Origin: Acidobacteriota bacterium
GTDB taxonomy: Bacteria; Acidobacteriota; Terriglobia; 2-12-FULL-54-10
Assembly: GCA_022567475.1 (NCBI GenBank)
Contig: JADFGZ010000006.1
Location: 1-32,534, forward strand
Length of the DNA: 32,534 nucleotides
Reading direction: 5' to 3'
A program made the position numbers and the translations under genes. Shown here piece by piece: positions 9,474 through 18,857 of this stretch; position 1 is the stretch's first letter; every line of letters starts with the position of its first letter. The notes beneath the pieces are model-generated. The model had not been told where the DNA came from. It did no database searches and saw only the letters and a program-made list of their open reading frames with translations.

Positions 9474-10253
9474 ATGAAAATCATGGTTTGTATCAAACAA
9501 GTTCCCGCCAAGGACTCGACCTTGCGTCTGACGGAGGATTCCACCTGGATTCGGGAACAAGACTTGAGTTACGAAATCAATGAGCCGGACGCCTACGCTC
9601 TGGAAGAGGCCTTGCGGTTGAAGGAGAAACACGGCGGCGAGGTGGTCGTCTGCAGCGTGGGGCCGGACCGTGTCCAGCAGGTGATCCGGGAGGCTTTGGC
9701 TAAAGGCGCCGACCGCGCCATCCATCTTGTGGCGGATGGCGGCTCGCGGCTGGACAGCTACCCCGCGGCCCGGCTGATGGCCGAGGCGGTGCGCCGGGAA
9801 GGATTTGATCTGATCTGCACGGGGCTGCAATCCGATGACCTCGGTTTTGCCCAAACCGGCGTCGTGCTTGCCGAGTTGTTAGGATTGCCTCATGCCACCA
9901 TTATTATGGAAGTGCAGGCCGAAGACGGGCGGTTGAAGGTGAAGCGGGAACTGGAAGGTGGATGGTTCCAGTGGGTCCAGATGCCGCTGCCCGCTCTGCT
10001 GACGATCCAGTCCGGCATCAACAAGCTGCGGTATGCCACGCTGAAGGGCATCAAGCAGGCTAAATCGAAGGAAATCCGCCGCGTCATAGCCACCGAGTTG
10101 GGTTTGAAGGCGGAAGAGCTGGCTGGCAGACAGAAGCTCCACCGCGTTTATGTGCCGGTCAAAACCAAGCAGACCGAGTTCATCGACGGCTCACCCAAAG
10201 AGGCCGCCGCCAAACTGGTGGAGAAGCTGCAACGCGACGCCCGGGTGCTGTGA
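9474..10253 (+). CDS. etfB: Electron transfer flavoprotein beta subunit
   Basis: MKIMVCIKQVPAKDS, NEPDAYALEEALRLKE, DLICTGLQSDD, RELEGGW. Confidence 0.95.
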   Translation: MKIMVCIKQVPAKDSTLRLTEDSTWIREQDLSYEINEPDAYALEEALRLKEKHGGEVVVCSVGPDRVQQVIREALAKGADRAIHLVADGGSRLDSYPAARLMAEAVRREGFDLICTGLQSDDLGFAQTGVVLAELLGLPHATIIMEVQAEDGRLKVKRELEGGWFQWVQMPLPALLTIQSGINKLRYATLKGIKQAKSKEIRRVIATELGLKAEELAGRQKLHRVYVPVKTKQTEFIDGSPKEAAAKLVEKLQRDARVL

Positions 10254-10317
10254 GGAGTTGCCGCTGGTGAATCCCCCGTTTTGGACTCAACCGGTGCAGC
10301 AATAAAAAAGAGGAACC

Positions 10318-11310
10318 ATGAGTGACGCCATTTTAGCAGTAATGGAACAGCAGGAAGGGAAGCTGAACCGCATGAGCTGGGAGGCCCTGGCGGCTGCCCA
10401 GCGGATTGGGGATGAGCTGTCCAAACCCGTAGAGGCCTTGGTGCTGGGGGAGGGAGTTCGCGCGATTGCCGACGAGGTAGCCGCCAGCAAGCTGGCTTGC
10501 GTCCGGCTCCTGGAAGACCCTTTGCTGAAGGAGTACACTCCGGATGCGTATTGCCTTGCCCTCCGCGAGATCATTGCGGCCGAAAAGCCTTATCTGGTTC
10601 TGTTGCCGCACACATATCAAGTCCGCGATTTCGCCCCGAAGCTCGCGTCCGGGATCGAGCGGTCATTTCTGAGCGACTGTATCGGGTACCGCGTAGAAGA
10701 CGGCAGTCTGGTTTTTACTCGGCAGCTCTTTCAAGGAAAGATGAATGCAGACATATCGTTCACGGGCGATCCGCCTTATTTTGTCTCCGTGCAAGCCGGA
10801 AGTTTTCGGGCAGACCAAGTGGCTACGGGCGGGCAGCCGGCTGCCGTCGAGAGTTTTTCCTCCAAGATCGAATCCGGCAAGGTGCGCACCCAGCCGCTGG
10901 AAAAGTTCCAAGAGGCCAAGCGCACGGTTGATCTAACTCAGGCGGAGATCATTGTCGCGGCAGGCCGGGGGATCAAGGAGCAGGAGAATCTTGCGCTGAT
11001 TCAGAAACTGGCCGACGCACTCGGCGCGGAGGTCGGCGGGTCGCGGCCCATCTGCGACAACGGCTGGCTCCCGATGGAGCGCCAGATCGGCAGCTCCGGG
11101 CAAACCGTTGCTCCCAAGCTGTACTTGGCGCTGGGAATCTCCGGGGCCATCCAGCACCTGGTGGGGATGAAAGGCGCCCGCACCATCGTCGCCGTCAATA
11201 AAGACCAGAACGCGCCGATCTTTGAGGTGGCCGATTATGGAATCGTCGGTAACCTGTTTGACGTGGTTCCGGCCTTGATTGAGGAAATCAACAAAGCCAA
11301 AGGGCAGTAA
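10318..11310 (+). CDS. etfA: Electron transfer flavoprotein alpha subunit
   Basis: C-terminal FAD-binding region VAAGRGIKEQENLALIQKLADALGAEVGGSRPICDNGWLPMERQIGSSGQTVAPKLYLALGISGAIQHLVGM. Confidence 0.95.
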   Translation: MSDAILAVMEQQEGKLNRMSWEALAAAQRIGDELSKPVEALVLGEGVRAIADEVAASKLACVRLLEDPLLKEYTPDAYCLALREIIAAEKPYLVLLPHTYQVRDFAPKLASGIERSFLSDCIGYRVEDGSLVFTRQLFQGKMNADISFTGDPPYFVSVQAGSFRADQVATGGQPAAVESFSSKIESGKVRTQPLEKFQEAKRTVDLTQAEIIVAAGRGIKEQENLALIQKLADALGAEVGGSRPICDNGWLPMERQIGSSGQTVAPKLYLALGISGAIQHLVGMKGARTIVAVNKDQNAPIFEVADYGIVGNLFDVVPALIEEINKAKGQ

Positions 11311-11378
11311 AAGCTCCTGAGCCGGGGGCGCAGTCGCCGGGCAACCGTGCTAAAGTATATGACTTAGGGAGAAGCGCT

Positions 11379-11591
11379 GTGGAATTCCAGGATTACAAGA
11401 TTGTTTTGTATCGCCAGGAAGATGGAGCATGGGTAGCAGAAGTCCCGGCCATTTCGGGCTGTTATGCGCTGATGCCAACTCGGGAAAAAGCGCTTGCAGA
11501 GTTGTCCAAAGTTTTCCAGATGATCTCAGAAGAATACCGCGAAAAAGACTTGCCCCTTCCAGCAGATACCACTGAAATCGTGCATGCCTAG
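11379..11591 (+). CDS. hicB: HicB-family antitoxin (short form)
   Basis: GTG start; YKIVLYRQEDGAWVAEVPAISGCYALMPTREKALAELSKVFQMISEEY resembles the HicB fold; overlaps hicA by 8 nt. Confidence 0.8.
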   Translation: MEFQDYKIVLYRQEDGAWVAEVPAISGCYALMPTREKALAELSKVFQMISEEYREKDLPLPADTTEIVHA

Positions 11592-11799
11592 TGCTACAGC
11601 GCGCGAATTCCAAAAGGTGGCTCACAAGCTCGGGTTTTTCCATACGCGGCAAGTTGGCAGTCACGAACGTTGGAACCATGCGGATGGTCGTGCCGTAACC
11701 ATTCCCCTTCACGGCGGTCGCGAGATCGGTTCGCTACTCTTCTTCAAAATCCTGCGCCAAATGAGAATTAGCCTAGAGGAATTCCAGAAACATCGCTAA
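11584..11799 (+). CDS. hicA: HicA-family mRNA interferase toxin
   Basis: SATAREFQKVAHKLGFFHTRQVGSHERWNHADGRAVTIPLHGGREIGSLLFFKILRQMRISLEEF; GSH motif. Confidence 0.85.
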   Translation: MPSATAREFQKVAHKLGFFHTRQVGSHERWNHADGRAVTIPLHGGREIGSLLFFKILRQMRISLEEFQKHR

Positions 11800-11851
11800 A
11801 AAGCTGGATGAAAGGCACGCAAGTTTCTATTGCTAGAATGGAGCCGCGACC

Positions 11852-13606
11852 GTGGAGCACGAGCAACTAGAAGCAGATGTAGTGATTGTGGGCGCCGGTC
11901 CCGCCGGGCTGGCAACGGCCTTGCGCCTGGCTCAGCTCATCGAGCAGCACAACGCTGAGATCGATTCCGGAGCCCGCAAGGGCGAGAAACTTTCCGCCGA
12001 GGAAGTTTACTTGTTCGAAAAGGGCCGGGAGATCGGCTCGCATCTGCTCTCCGGCGCCGTGATCGATCCGCGAGGCTTGCGGGAGCTGCTGCCTGACTTT
12101 GACCCGCAGAGTTCCTCTGAGCCGAAATCGTGGCTGACACCCGTGCTGCAGGATTCGGTTTACTTTCTCACGGAGCGGAGCCAATGGAAGCTCCCCGTCA
12201 CTCCTCCGTTTCTTCATAACCACGGCAACTTCGTTACCTCGCTCAACCGTCTGGGACGGTGGCTGGGAGAGAAGGTCGAGGCGGCTGGGGTCAGCGTCTT
12301 TGCCGGGTTTGCCGGCAAGCAGATGCTCTACGAAGAGGGGCGCGTCGTGGGAGTGCGCACCGATGACAAGGGCCTGGATCGCGAAGGGAAGCCGAAGAGC
12401 AACTTCGAGCCCGGCTACGACCTGCGTGCCAAGGTAACGGTGTTGGCCGAAGGCCCGCGCGGATCGCTCGCCAAGCAACTGATCGGTCAGAGGAAGCTCG
12501 ATCAGGGGAGCAATCCGCAGACCTATGCGGTCGGTATCAAGGAGTTGTGGGAAATTCCCGAAGGACGCATCGAGCCGGGCACTGTGATCCATACGGCGGG
12601 CTGGCCGCTGACCTCGGCGCAGTATGGCGGCGGCTGGCTGTACGCCCTTCCGGAGGGAAGAGTCTCGCTGGGGTTGGTCTCCGGGCTCGACTATACGGAC
12701 CCGATGTTTGATTCGCATGAAGCCTTCCAACGCTACAAGACGCACCCGCTCTTTCGCCGTATTTTGGAAGACGGCAAGATGCTCAAGTACGGCGCCAAAG
12801 CCATCCCAGAGGGCGGCTGGTTCGCTTTGCCCCAGCTCGCCACCGACGGCGCGCTGCTGGTGGGCGACAGCGCCGGGTTCCTGAACTCCCAGCGGCTGAA
12901 GGGGATTCACCTGGCCATCAAGAGCGGCATGCTGGCGGCGGAGACGGTCCTTGAAGCGCTGCGACGGAACGACTTTTCAGAGAACAGTCTTTCTGATTAT
13001 GTTCGCCGCGTGGAGAGCAGTTGGGTGAAGGAAGAGTTGTGGAAGACGCGGAACTATCATCAGGGATTTGAGGGGGGAATGCTCCGCGGAGCTTTCCATG
13101 CGGGGCTCCAGATGTTTACCGGCGGACGGGGGCTGCGCGACCGCTACAGCAACCGTGCGGGACATGAGCGGCTTCGCAAGTTACAGAACGGCAAGTTACA
13201 GAATGGCGAGTTACAGAATGGAAAGCTACAGAATGACAAGCCGCACAACGGCGCGGCCAGCCCCGAGCGGCCCAGCTTTTCGCCCGATGGCAAGCTGACG
13301 TTTGACAAACTCACCGACGTCTACCACTCCTCCACCAAGCACGAGGAGGACCAGCCTTGCCACCTGCTGATCGCCGATACCAATATCTGCAACAACCGCT
13401 GCACGGTGGAGTACGGCAACCCCTGCCGGTTTTTCTGCCCCGCCGACGTCTACGAAATGGTGGAGGGGAAGGACGGCCATCCGCAAATCCATCTGAACCC
13501 ATCCAACTGCGTGCACTGCAAAACTTGCGATATTATGGACCCGTACCAGATCATTACCTGGGTGCCCCCCGAAGGCGGGGGCGGCCCGAACTACGAGAAT
13601 TTGTAG
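11852..13606 (+). CDS. Electron transfer flavoprotein-ubiquinone oxidoreductase
   Basis: ADVVIVGAGPAGLATALRLAQ, GSHLLSGAVIDPRGL, GDSAGFLNSQRLKGIHLAIKSGMLAAE, C-terminal NCVHCKTCDIMDP 4Fe-4S region. Confidence 0.95.
   Translation: MEHEQLEADVVIVGAGPAGLATALRLAQLIEQHNAEIDSGARKGEKLSAEEVYLFEKGREIGSHLLSGAVIDPRGLRELLPDFDPQSSSEPKSWLTPVLQDSVYFLTERSQWKLPVTPPFLHNHGNFVTSLNRLGRWLGEKVEAAGVSVFAGFAGKQMLYEEGRVVGVRTDDKGLDREGKPKSNFEPGYDLRAKVTVLAEGPRGSLAKQLIGQRKLDQGSNPQTYAVGIKELWEIPEGRIEPGTVIHTAGWPLTSAQYGGGWLYALPEGRVSLGLVSGLDYTDPMFDSHEAFQRYKTHPLFRRILEDGKMLKYGAKAIPEGGWFALPQLATDGALLVGDSAGFLNSQRLKGIHLAIKSGMLAAETVLEALRRNDFSENSLSDYVRRVESSWVKEELWKTRNYHQGFEGGMLRGAFHAGLQMFTGGRGLRDRYSNRAGHERLRKLQNGKLQNGELQNGKLQNDKPHNGAASPERPSFSPDGKLTFDKLTDVYHSSTKHEEDQPCHLLIADTNICNNRCTVEYGNPCRFFCPADVYEMVEGKDGHPQIHLNPSNCVHCKTCDIMDPYQIITWVPPEGGGGPNYENL
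13178..13252 (+). repeat. In-frame 15-bp minisatellite (KLQNG repeats) inside ETF-QO
   Basis: aagttacagaacggc / aagttacagaatggc / gagttacagaatgga / aagctacagaatgac / degenerate aagccgcacaacggc. Confidence 0.95.
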
Positions 13607-13667
13607 TTTTGTGGGAAGATACATCGATTCAAACTCTCCCAAGGAATAAAATTGCCGGCGGCCCTCC

Positions 13668-14114
13668 GTGAAAAAAAACTTTCGCCAGGGACAGATTTTT
13701 AACCTGATTCGCAGCCAGCCCATCCATACGCAGGAAGAGCTTTCGCTCGCCCTCAAGAAACTCGGCATTGACGTGACGCAGGTGACGCTCTCGCGCGACA
13801 TGCGGGAGATCGGTCTGGTTAAGACTCCGCAAGGGTATCGGGAAGCGCAGGAAGCCGCCGTAGCGGGTGAGGGTAATACAGGAGCTCTGAAACATGCGGT
13901 CGAGGAGTTTGTGCGGGACGTGCAGACCGCCCAAAACATCGTCATTATCCGGACGGACTCTGGCAGCGCGAGCCCGCTAGCCGAAGCGCTGGATAATGGG
14001 GACTGGCCGGAAATTGTGGGCACTCTCGCCGGCGACAATACAGTGTTTGCCGTCGCGCCCAACTCCAAGCAGGCACTGAAGGCCAAAGAGAGGCTGCTGG
14101 CTCTGTTGCGGTAG
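13668..14114 (+). CDS. argR: Arginine repressor
   Basis: RQGQIFNLIRSQPIHTQEELSLALKKLGIDVTQVTLSRDMREIGLVK; C-terminal GTLAGDNTVFAVAP. Confidence 0.92.
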   Translation: MKKNFRQGQIFNLIRSQPIHTQEELSLALKKLGIDVTQVTLSRDMREIGLVKTPQGYREAQEAAVAGEGNTGALKHAVEEFVRDVQTAQNIVIIRTDSGSASPLAEALDNGDWPEIVGTLAGDNTVFAVAPNSKQALKAKERLLALLR

Positions 14115-14189
14115 GTCTTCAGCGCCTATTTTGACGCGCTGAGAGCCGGATGCTATAGTGTTTTGACTGTTTATTGAAAGGGCGGGATT

Positions 14190-15620
14190 ATGCAACGCGA
14201 ACGGAAGTTTTTCGAAGAAAAATACGGCATCACCGAAGCGGATTTGGAAAAGTACCTCGGGGCGGCGCTCTCTGCGGGCGGGGAATACGCTGATCTGTAC
14301 TTCGAGTATCAGGAGAGCACCTCCATCTCCCTGGATGAGTCCCTGGTCAAAGGGGCGACCCAGGGTGTATCCGCCGGATGCGGCGTTCGCGTCCTTTCCG
14401 GCGAGCGGACCGGCTATGCCTACACCGACGACCTGTCGAGCGACAAGATTCTGAAGGCGGCCCAGGTCGCTGCCCATATTTCGAACGGCCCGGCCCGTGT
14501 CTCAACCGTTGGACTTTCCGAATTGCAACTCTCCCGCAGCCTCTATCCCGTGGTCACCGCTCCGACCGATATTGAGATCGCCGCCAAGCTGGACCTGGTT
14601 TTGCGGGCCGACAAAGCAGCTCGCGCCCATGACAATCGAATCACGCAGGTGCGGGTCGGCTATGCCGATGAGGTGCGCCACGTCCTCACCGTTGCTTCCG
14701 ACGGCGGCGTCACCAGCGATTACCAGCCCCTGGCGCGCATCAGCGTCTTCTGCCTGGCGCAGGAAGGCAAGATGACGCAGCGCGGATTCAGCGGCGGAGG
14801 CGGCCGCGTGGAGTTGAAGTTTTTCCTGGAGGATAAAACCCCGGAGTACTTCGCGGAGGAGGCAGCCCGGCAGGCGATTGTCCAGTTGTCCGCCGTCGAT
14901 GCGCCCGCCGGTGAGATGGAAGTAGTGCTGGGGCCGGGATGGCCTGGAATTCTGCTGCATGAGGCCATAGGGCACGGCCTGGAAGCGGACTTCAACCGCA
15001 AGAAGACCTCGGCCTTTAGCGGGCTCATCGGACAGAAGGTCGCCAGCGAGCTTTGCACGGTGGTGGACGACGGCACCCTCCCTTCGCGGCGCGGCTCGCT
15101 CAACGTAGACGATGAGGGGACGCCCACATCGCAGACCGTTCTGATTGAAAAAGGCGTTTTGCGCGGATATCTCCAGGACAAGCTCAGCGGGCGGCTGACC
15201 GGCGCATCGCTGACAGGAAACGGGCGGCGGGAAAGCTACGCCGACATCCCCATGCCCCGCATGACCAACACCTTTATGCTGGCGGGCGAGTCCGAACCGG
15301 AGGATATTATCCGCTCCGTGCGGCGGGGCCTCTATGCGGTGCAGTTCGGCGGAGGGCAGGTGGACATCACCAACGGAAAGTTTGTCTTTTCGGCATCGGA
15401 GGCATACTTGATTGAGGACGGCAAAGTGACACGCCCGGTTCGCAACGCCACCTTGATTGGAAGCGGTCCTGAAGTGCTGAAGCACGTTTCCATGGTCGGC
15501 CACGACCTTGCCTTGGACGAAGGCATCGGCACTTGCGGCAAGAACGGCCAGACCATTCCGGTAGGCGTCGGCATTCCCACCATCAAGATAGACCGGCTGA
15601 CGGTCGGCGGAACCGGATGA
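14190..15620 (+). CDS. tldD: TldD-family metalloprotease
   Basis: GPGWPGILLHEAIGHGLEADFNRKKTSAFSGLIGQKVAS (HExxxH-type) and conserved TldD C-terminus. Confidence 0.95.
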   Translation: MQRERKFFEEKYGITEADLEKYLGAALSAGGEYADLYFEYQESTSISLDESLVKGATQGVSAGCGVRVLSGERTGYAYTDDLSSDKILKAAQVAAHISNGPARVSTVGLSELQLSRSLYPVVTAPTDIEIAAKLDLVLRADKAARAHDNRITQVRVGYADEVRHVLTVASDGGVTSDYQPLARISVFCLAQEGKMTQRGFSGGGGRVELKFFLEDKTPEYFAEEAARQAIVQLSAVDAPAGEMEVVLGPGWPGILLHEAIGHGLEADFNRKKTSAFSGLIGQKVASELCTVVDDGTLPSRRGSLNVDDEGTPTSQTVLIEKGVLRGYLQDKLSGRLTGASLTGNGRRESYADIPMPRMTNTFMLAGESEPEDIIRSVRRGLYAVQFGGGQVDITNGKFVFSASEAYLIEDGKVTRPVRNATLIGSGPEVLKHVSMVGHDLALDEGIGTCGKNGQTIPVGVGIPTIKIDRLTVGGTG

Positions 15621-15640
15621 CCGTGTAATTGTGTGAGTAT

Positions 15641-17008
15641 ATGAATGACCTGCAACAACTCGCCTCGGACGTAGTGAAGACCGCCACCAAAAGCGGCGCC
15701 ACGGCGGCCGACTGCGTGGTGCGCGAGGGCAGCGAGTTTTCTACTACGGTGCGCTGCAACGAAATTGAGCAGCTCAAAGAATCCGGTGCCAAGGGGATAG
15801 GCCTGCGCGTTTTCCTGGGGCATCGCACGGCCAGTTCCTACACTTCCGACTTTTCTCCAAAGGGGATCGAGCGGTTGGTCTCCAGCGCGCTGGCTGCGGC
15901 CCGGGTAACCTCGGAAGACCCTTGTGCGGGCCTCCCGGAGGCGGAGCATGTGGGGAGTCATCCGGACGAGTTGGGCCTGTACCACGATGACGTGAGCCGG
16001 CTTGAACCCTCCTTTATGATCGATCTGGCCCGCAAAACGGAGCAGATTGCGTTTGACTGTGACCCGCGCATCCGGAACTCCGAAGGGGGCACGTTCGATT
16101 CTTATCGGGGCCGGAAAATCCTGGCGACTTCACAGGGTTTTTTTGGCGAGTACCGTCATTCCACCTGCTCGCTCTCTGTGGCTCCCATTGCAGTGCCGGA
16201 AACGGACGGGAAGGCGGGCACGCTGGGGATGCAGCGCGACTACTGGTATAGCCTCTCTCGCAGCTTTGCCGGTCTGGAGACTCCCGAGCAAGTTGCCCGG
16301 AAGGCGGCTGAGCGGACATTGCGGAAGCTCGGCGCCCGAAAAATTTCCACCTGCCGGATTCCGATTATTCTCGATCAGTTGACTGCCGGGAGTTTGCTTC
16401 AAAATCTTTTTGAAGCGATCAACGGCGACGCCATTTACCGGGGCGCATCTTTTCTGGTTGGCAAACTGGGTGAAAAAGTAGCTTCCGAGCATGTCACGAT
16501 CGTCGATGACGGCACCATGCCGGGAGGTTTCGGCTCTTCCCCGTTTGACGGGGAGGGCGTCCGCAGTGGCCGCACCGTGGTGATGGATCGAGGCGTGCTC
16601 ACGAGCTACATGCTGAACTGTTACGCGGCGCGAAAACTGGGAATGAAGACCACGGGGAATGCCTCCCGGGGCATGGCTGGGAACCCTGGTATCGGCCCCA
16701 CAAATTTCTTTCTCCAGCCGGGTCCGCACAGCCCGGACGAGATCATCCGCTCCGTGAAGAATGGGTTTTATGTGACTGACTTTATAGGTTTTGGCGTGAA
16801 CGCTGTGACTGGGGATTTTTCCCGGGGGGCATCCGGCATGTGGATTGAAAACGGAGAGCTTGCCTACCCCGTGGAGGAGGTCACCGTCGCCGGCAACTTG
16901 CTCGAAATGTTTCACGGAATTGCAATGGTGGGCACGGACCTGGAGTTCCGCGGGTCGGTTGCCTCCCCAACGTTGAAGATCAGCGAAATGACGGTAGCTG
17001 GTAACTGA
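15641..17008 (+). CDS. pmbA: TldE/PmbA-family protein
   Basis: VVREGSEFSTTVRCNEIEQLKESGAKGIGLRVFLGHRTASSYTSDFS; GNASRGMAGNPGIGPTNFFLQPG. ATG at 15641 preferred over TTG 15629. Confidence 0.93.
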   Translation: MNDLQQLASDVVKTATKSGATAADCVVREGSEFSTTVRCNEIEQLKESGAKGIGLRVFLGHRTASSYTSDFSPKGIERLVSSALAAARVTSEDPCAGLPEAEHVGSHPDELGLYHDDVSRLEPSFMIDLARKTEQIAFDCDPRIRNSEGGTFDSYRGRKILATSQGFFGEYRHSTCSLSVAPIAVPETDGKAGTLGMQRDYWYSLSRSFAGLETPEQVARKAAERTLRKLGARKISTCRIPIILDQLTAGSLLQNLFEAINGDAIYRGASFLVGKLGEKVASEHVTIVDDGTMPGGFGSSPFDGEGVRSGRTVVMDRGVLTSYMLNCYAARKLGMKTTGNASRGMAGNPGIGPTNFFLQPGPHSPDEIIRSVKNGFYVTDFIGFGVNAVTGDFSRGASGMWIENGELAYPVEEVTVAGNLLEMFHGIAMVGTDLEFRGSVASPTLKISEMTVAGN

Positions 17009-17022
17009 GGCTCTTTCGATTT

Positions 17023-17175
17023 ATGGACACACGGAAAATCAAGGATCGCGCAGAACGCAAAAAACTGAAAAGGGAAGCACGCAAGAAACAGGCCCCCAAG
17101 GCTAAAAGGGAGGGCGACCGCGGCTCCCACAAAAGAAAAGTGAAGAAGATGGTCAGGGGCCAGTCGCGGCGCTAA
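17023..17175 (+). CDS. 50-aa strongly basic (Lys/Arg-rich) small ORF, not in the supplied ORF track
   Basis: MDTRKIKDRAERKKLKREARKKQAPKAKREGDRGSHKRKVKKMVRGQSRR*, 15 nt after pmbA stop. Confidence 0.5.
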   Translation: MDTRKIKDRAERKKLKREARKKQAPKAKREGDRGSHKRKVKKMVRGQSRR

Positions 17176-17201
17176 CGGTTGCCGCAGGCGAGACGCTGCA
17201 A

Positions 17202-17477
17202 GTGAAATCCCTTCTCTACGCCCCGCTCCTGAGCGTGATCCTGCACGGGAGCGAGGCGGGTGGAATGTCCGGGCGGCCCGGCGCGGGTCCTGCCATTGGC
17301 ATTTCTTTTCTTCTCACCGCCATCGCTTGTGGTCTGGCAGCTCTTTGCTATGCGGAGCTGGCCTCCCGGATTCTCGTTGCTGGCAGCGCCTGCACGTGCG
17401 CCTATGCCACGTGCCCTGGGACCCGTGCTGCCATGCACTTGCCTCACCACCTTGATGGTCAGCTATGCCAGTGCTGA
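17202..17477 (+). pseudogene. Truncated, degraded APC-type amino-acid permease fragment
   Basis: GAGPAIGISFLLTAIACGLAALCYAELASRILVAGSACTCAYAT resembles the permease segment AGPAI..SF...ACxxAALCYAELAS..P.AGSAYTYAYAT; no matching N- or C-terminal domains follow. Confidence 0.75.
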
Positions 17478-17603
17478 CTTGGCTGCGTTTCTTTGTATAG
17501 CTCGGCGTGAGGCTGGCCATATATTGGGTATACAGCCGCCGGCATAGCGAGTTGGCCGCCCCGTAGTCTCTCCGACTATTTCCGCAGGAGAAAAATCCGC
17601 GTC

Positions 17604-18617
17604 GTGTCCTCCATAGAAGAATTTATTGCCGGGCTTCCCAAGGCAGAGCTGCATGTGCATCTGGAGGGGTCTGTGGAGCCGGAGACGCTGCTCGAGTTGG
17701 CGCGAAGGCATCGCTCCCCTCTGGCTGACGGGGGCGGGGAACGGGTGCGGGAGCTGTACGCCACCCGCGATTTCGGCGCCTTCTTGCAGGCTTTCCGGGC
17801 GGTTTGCGAACTGCTGCAGACGCCCGAGGACTACGAGTTCATCACCTACAAAGCCCTCAGCCGGCTTGCGCAACAGAACGTGCGGTATGCGGAGGTCACG
17901 CTTGCGGCCGGGGTGGTCCTGTGGAAGGGGGAGAACCTTCTCAACAGCTTCAGCGGGATGGAGGCGGGCGCACGGCGTGCTCAGGAGGATTTCGGAATCC
18001 GGGTGAAATGGATTTTCGATACGGTGCGGCAATTCGGTCTGGAATCGGCGGAGGGCGTCTTGCGGGAAGCGGTTCGGTTGCAGGACCGTGGCGTCGTCGG
18101 GCTCGGCATTGGGGGCGATGAGCAAAGGGGCGCTCCGGAACTTTTTCGCGCCGTCTTCGACGACGCCCGGAAGCAGGGCCTGCGCCTGACGGCCCATGCA
18201 GGCGAGACAGCGGGGCCGGTATCGGTGTGGGGCGCACTCGATGCTCTCGGCGCGGAGCGCATCAGCCACGGCTTCACGGCAGCGCGCGATCCTCGCCTGG
18301 TTGCGCATCTCGCTGCACGCCAAATTCCGGTCGATATCTGCCTGACCAGCAATGTTCGCACAGGGTGTCTCCCAGAGCTTGCCACGCATCCGGTGCGGCG
18401 CTATTTTAACCAGGGCCTTCTGCTCTCGCTCAATACGGACGACCCGGCTTTGTTTGAAACCTATCTGAACCGGGAGTACCGGCTGGCGCATGAAGTCTTC
18501 GGTTTCAGCAGGGAAGAACTCACCCGTCTGGCGGAGGCTTCTTTCCGGGCGGCATTTCTGACGCCGGAAGAAAAGGAATCCTACCTGGCTGCATTTCGTT
18601 CCCCGGAAGGCAGTTGA
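17604..18617 (+). CDS. Adenosine deaminase family protein (adenosine or aminofutalosine deaminase)
   Basis: LPKAELHVHLEGSVEPETL, GIGGDE, LTAHAGE, ERISHG, SLNTDDPALF. Confidence 0.9.
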   Translation: MSSIEEFIAGLPKAELHVHLEGSVEPETLLELARRHRSPLADGGGERVRELYATRDFGAFLQAFRAVCELLQTPEDYEFITYKALSRLAQQNVRYAEVTLAAGVVLWKGENLLNSFSGMEAGARRAQEDFGIRVKWIFDTVRQFGLESAEGVLREAVRLQDRGVVGLGIGGDEQRGAPELFRAVFDDARKQGLRLTAHAGETAGPVSVWGALDALGAERISHGFTAARDPRLVAHLAARQIPVDICLTSNVRTGCLPELATHPVRRYFNQGLLLSLNTDDPALFETYLNREYRLAHEVFGFSREELTRLAEASFRAAFLTPEEKESYLAAFRSPEGS

Positions 18618-18857
18618 ACGATTTGCGGGAAGGCCTTGTTTTAACCGCCTGGGCAGAATCCCCCAACGCTCGACTCTCCCAAGTCTCCTTCCACCAAAGG
18701 CATATTCCCGCTATACTGTGAGCCTTAGCAAATTAGAGAGGTCAGTGTATCGGGGGGCTTTGCTGCTCTCGGCCGTTGTGAGTTTACTTTAACGCTTTCG
18801 AGTTGCGTGTTTACGGGTTTCCGTCGGCAAGGAGCGGCAACTGTTAGCGATAGCCTC

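Noticed and set aside
11867-12910. 347-aa minus-strand ORF opposite ETF-QO
   Set aside because: Antisense shadow of a conserved enzyme.
13668-14114. ArgR as regulator of a local arginine operon
   Set aside because: No arginine biosynthesis or catabolism genes in the window; local regulation cannot be supported.
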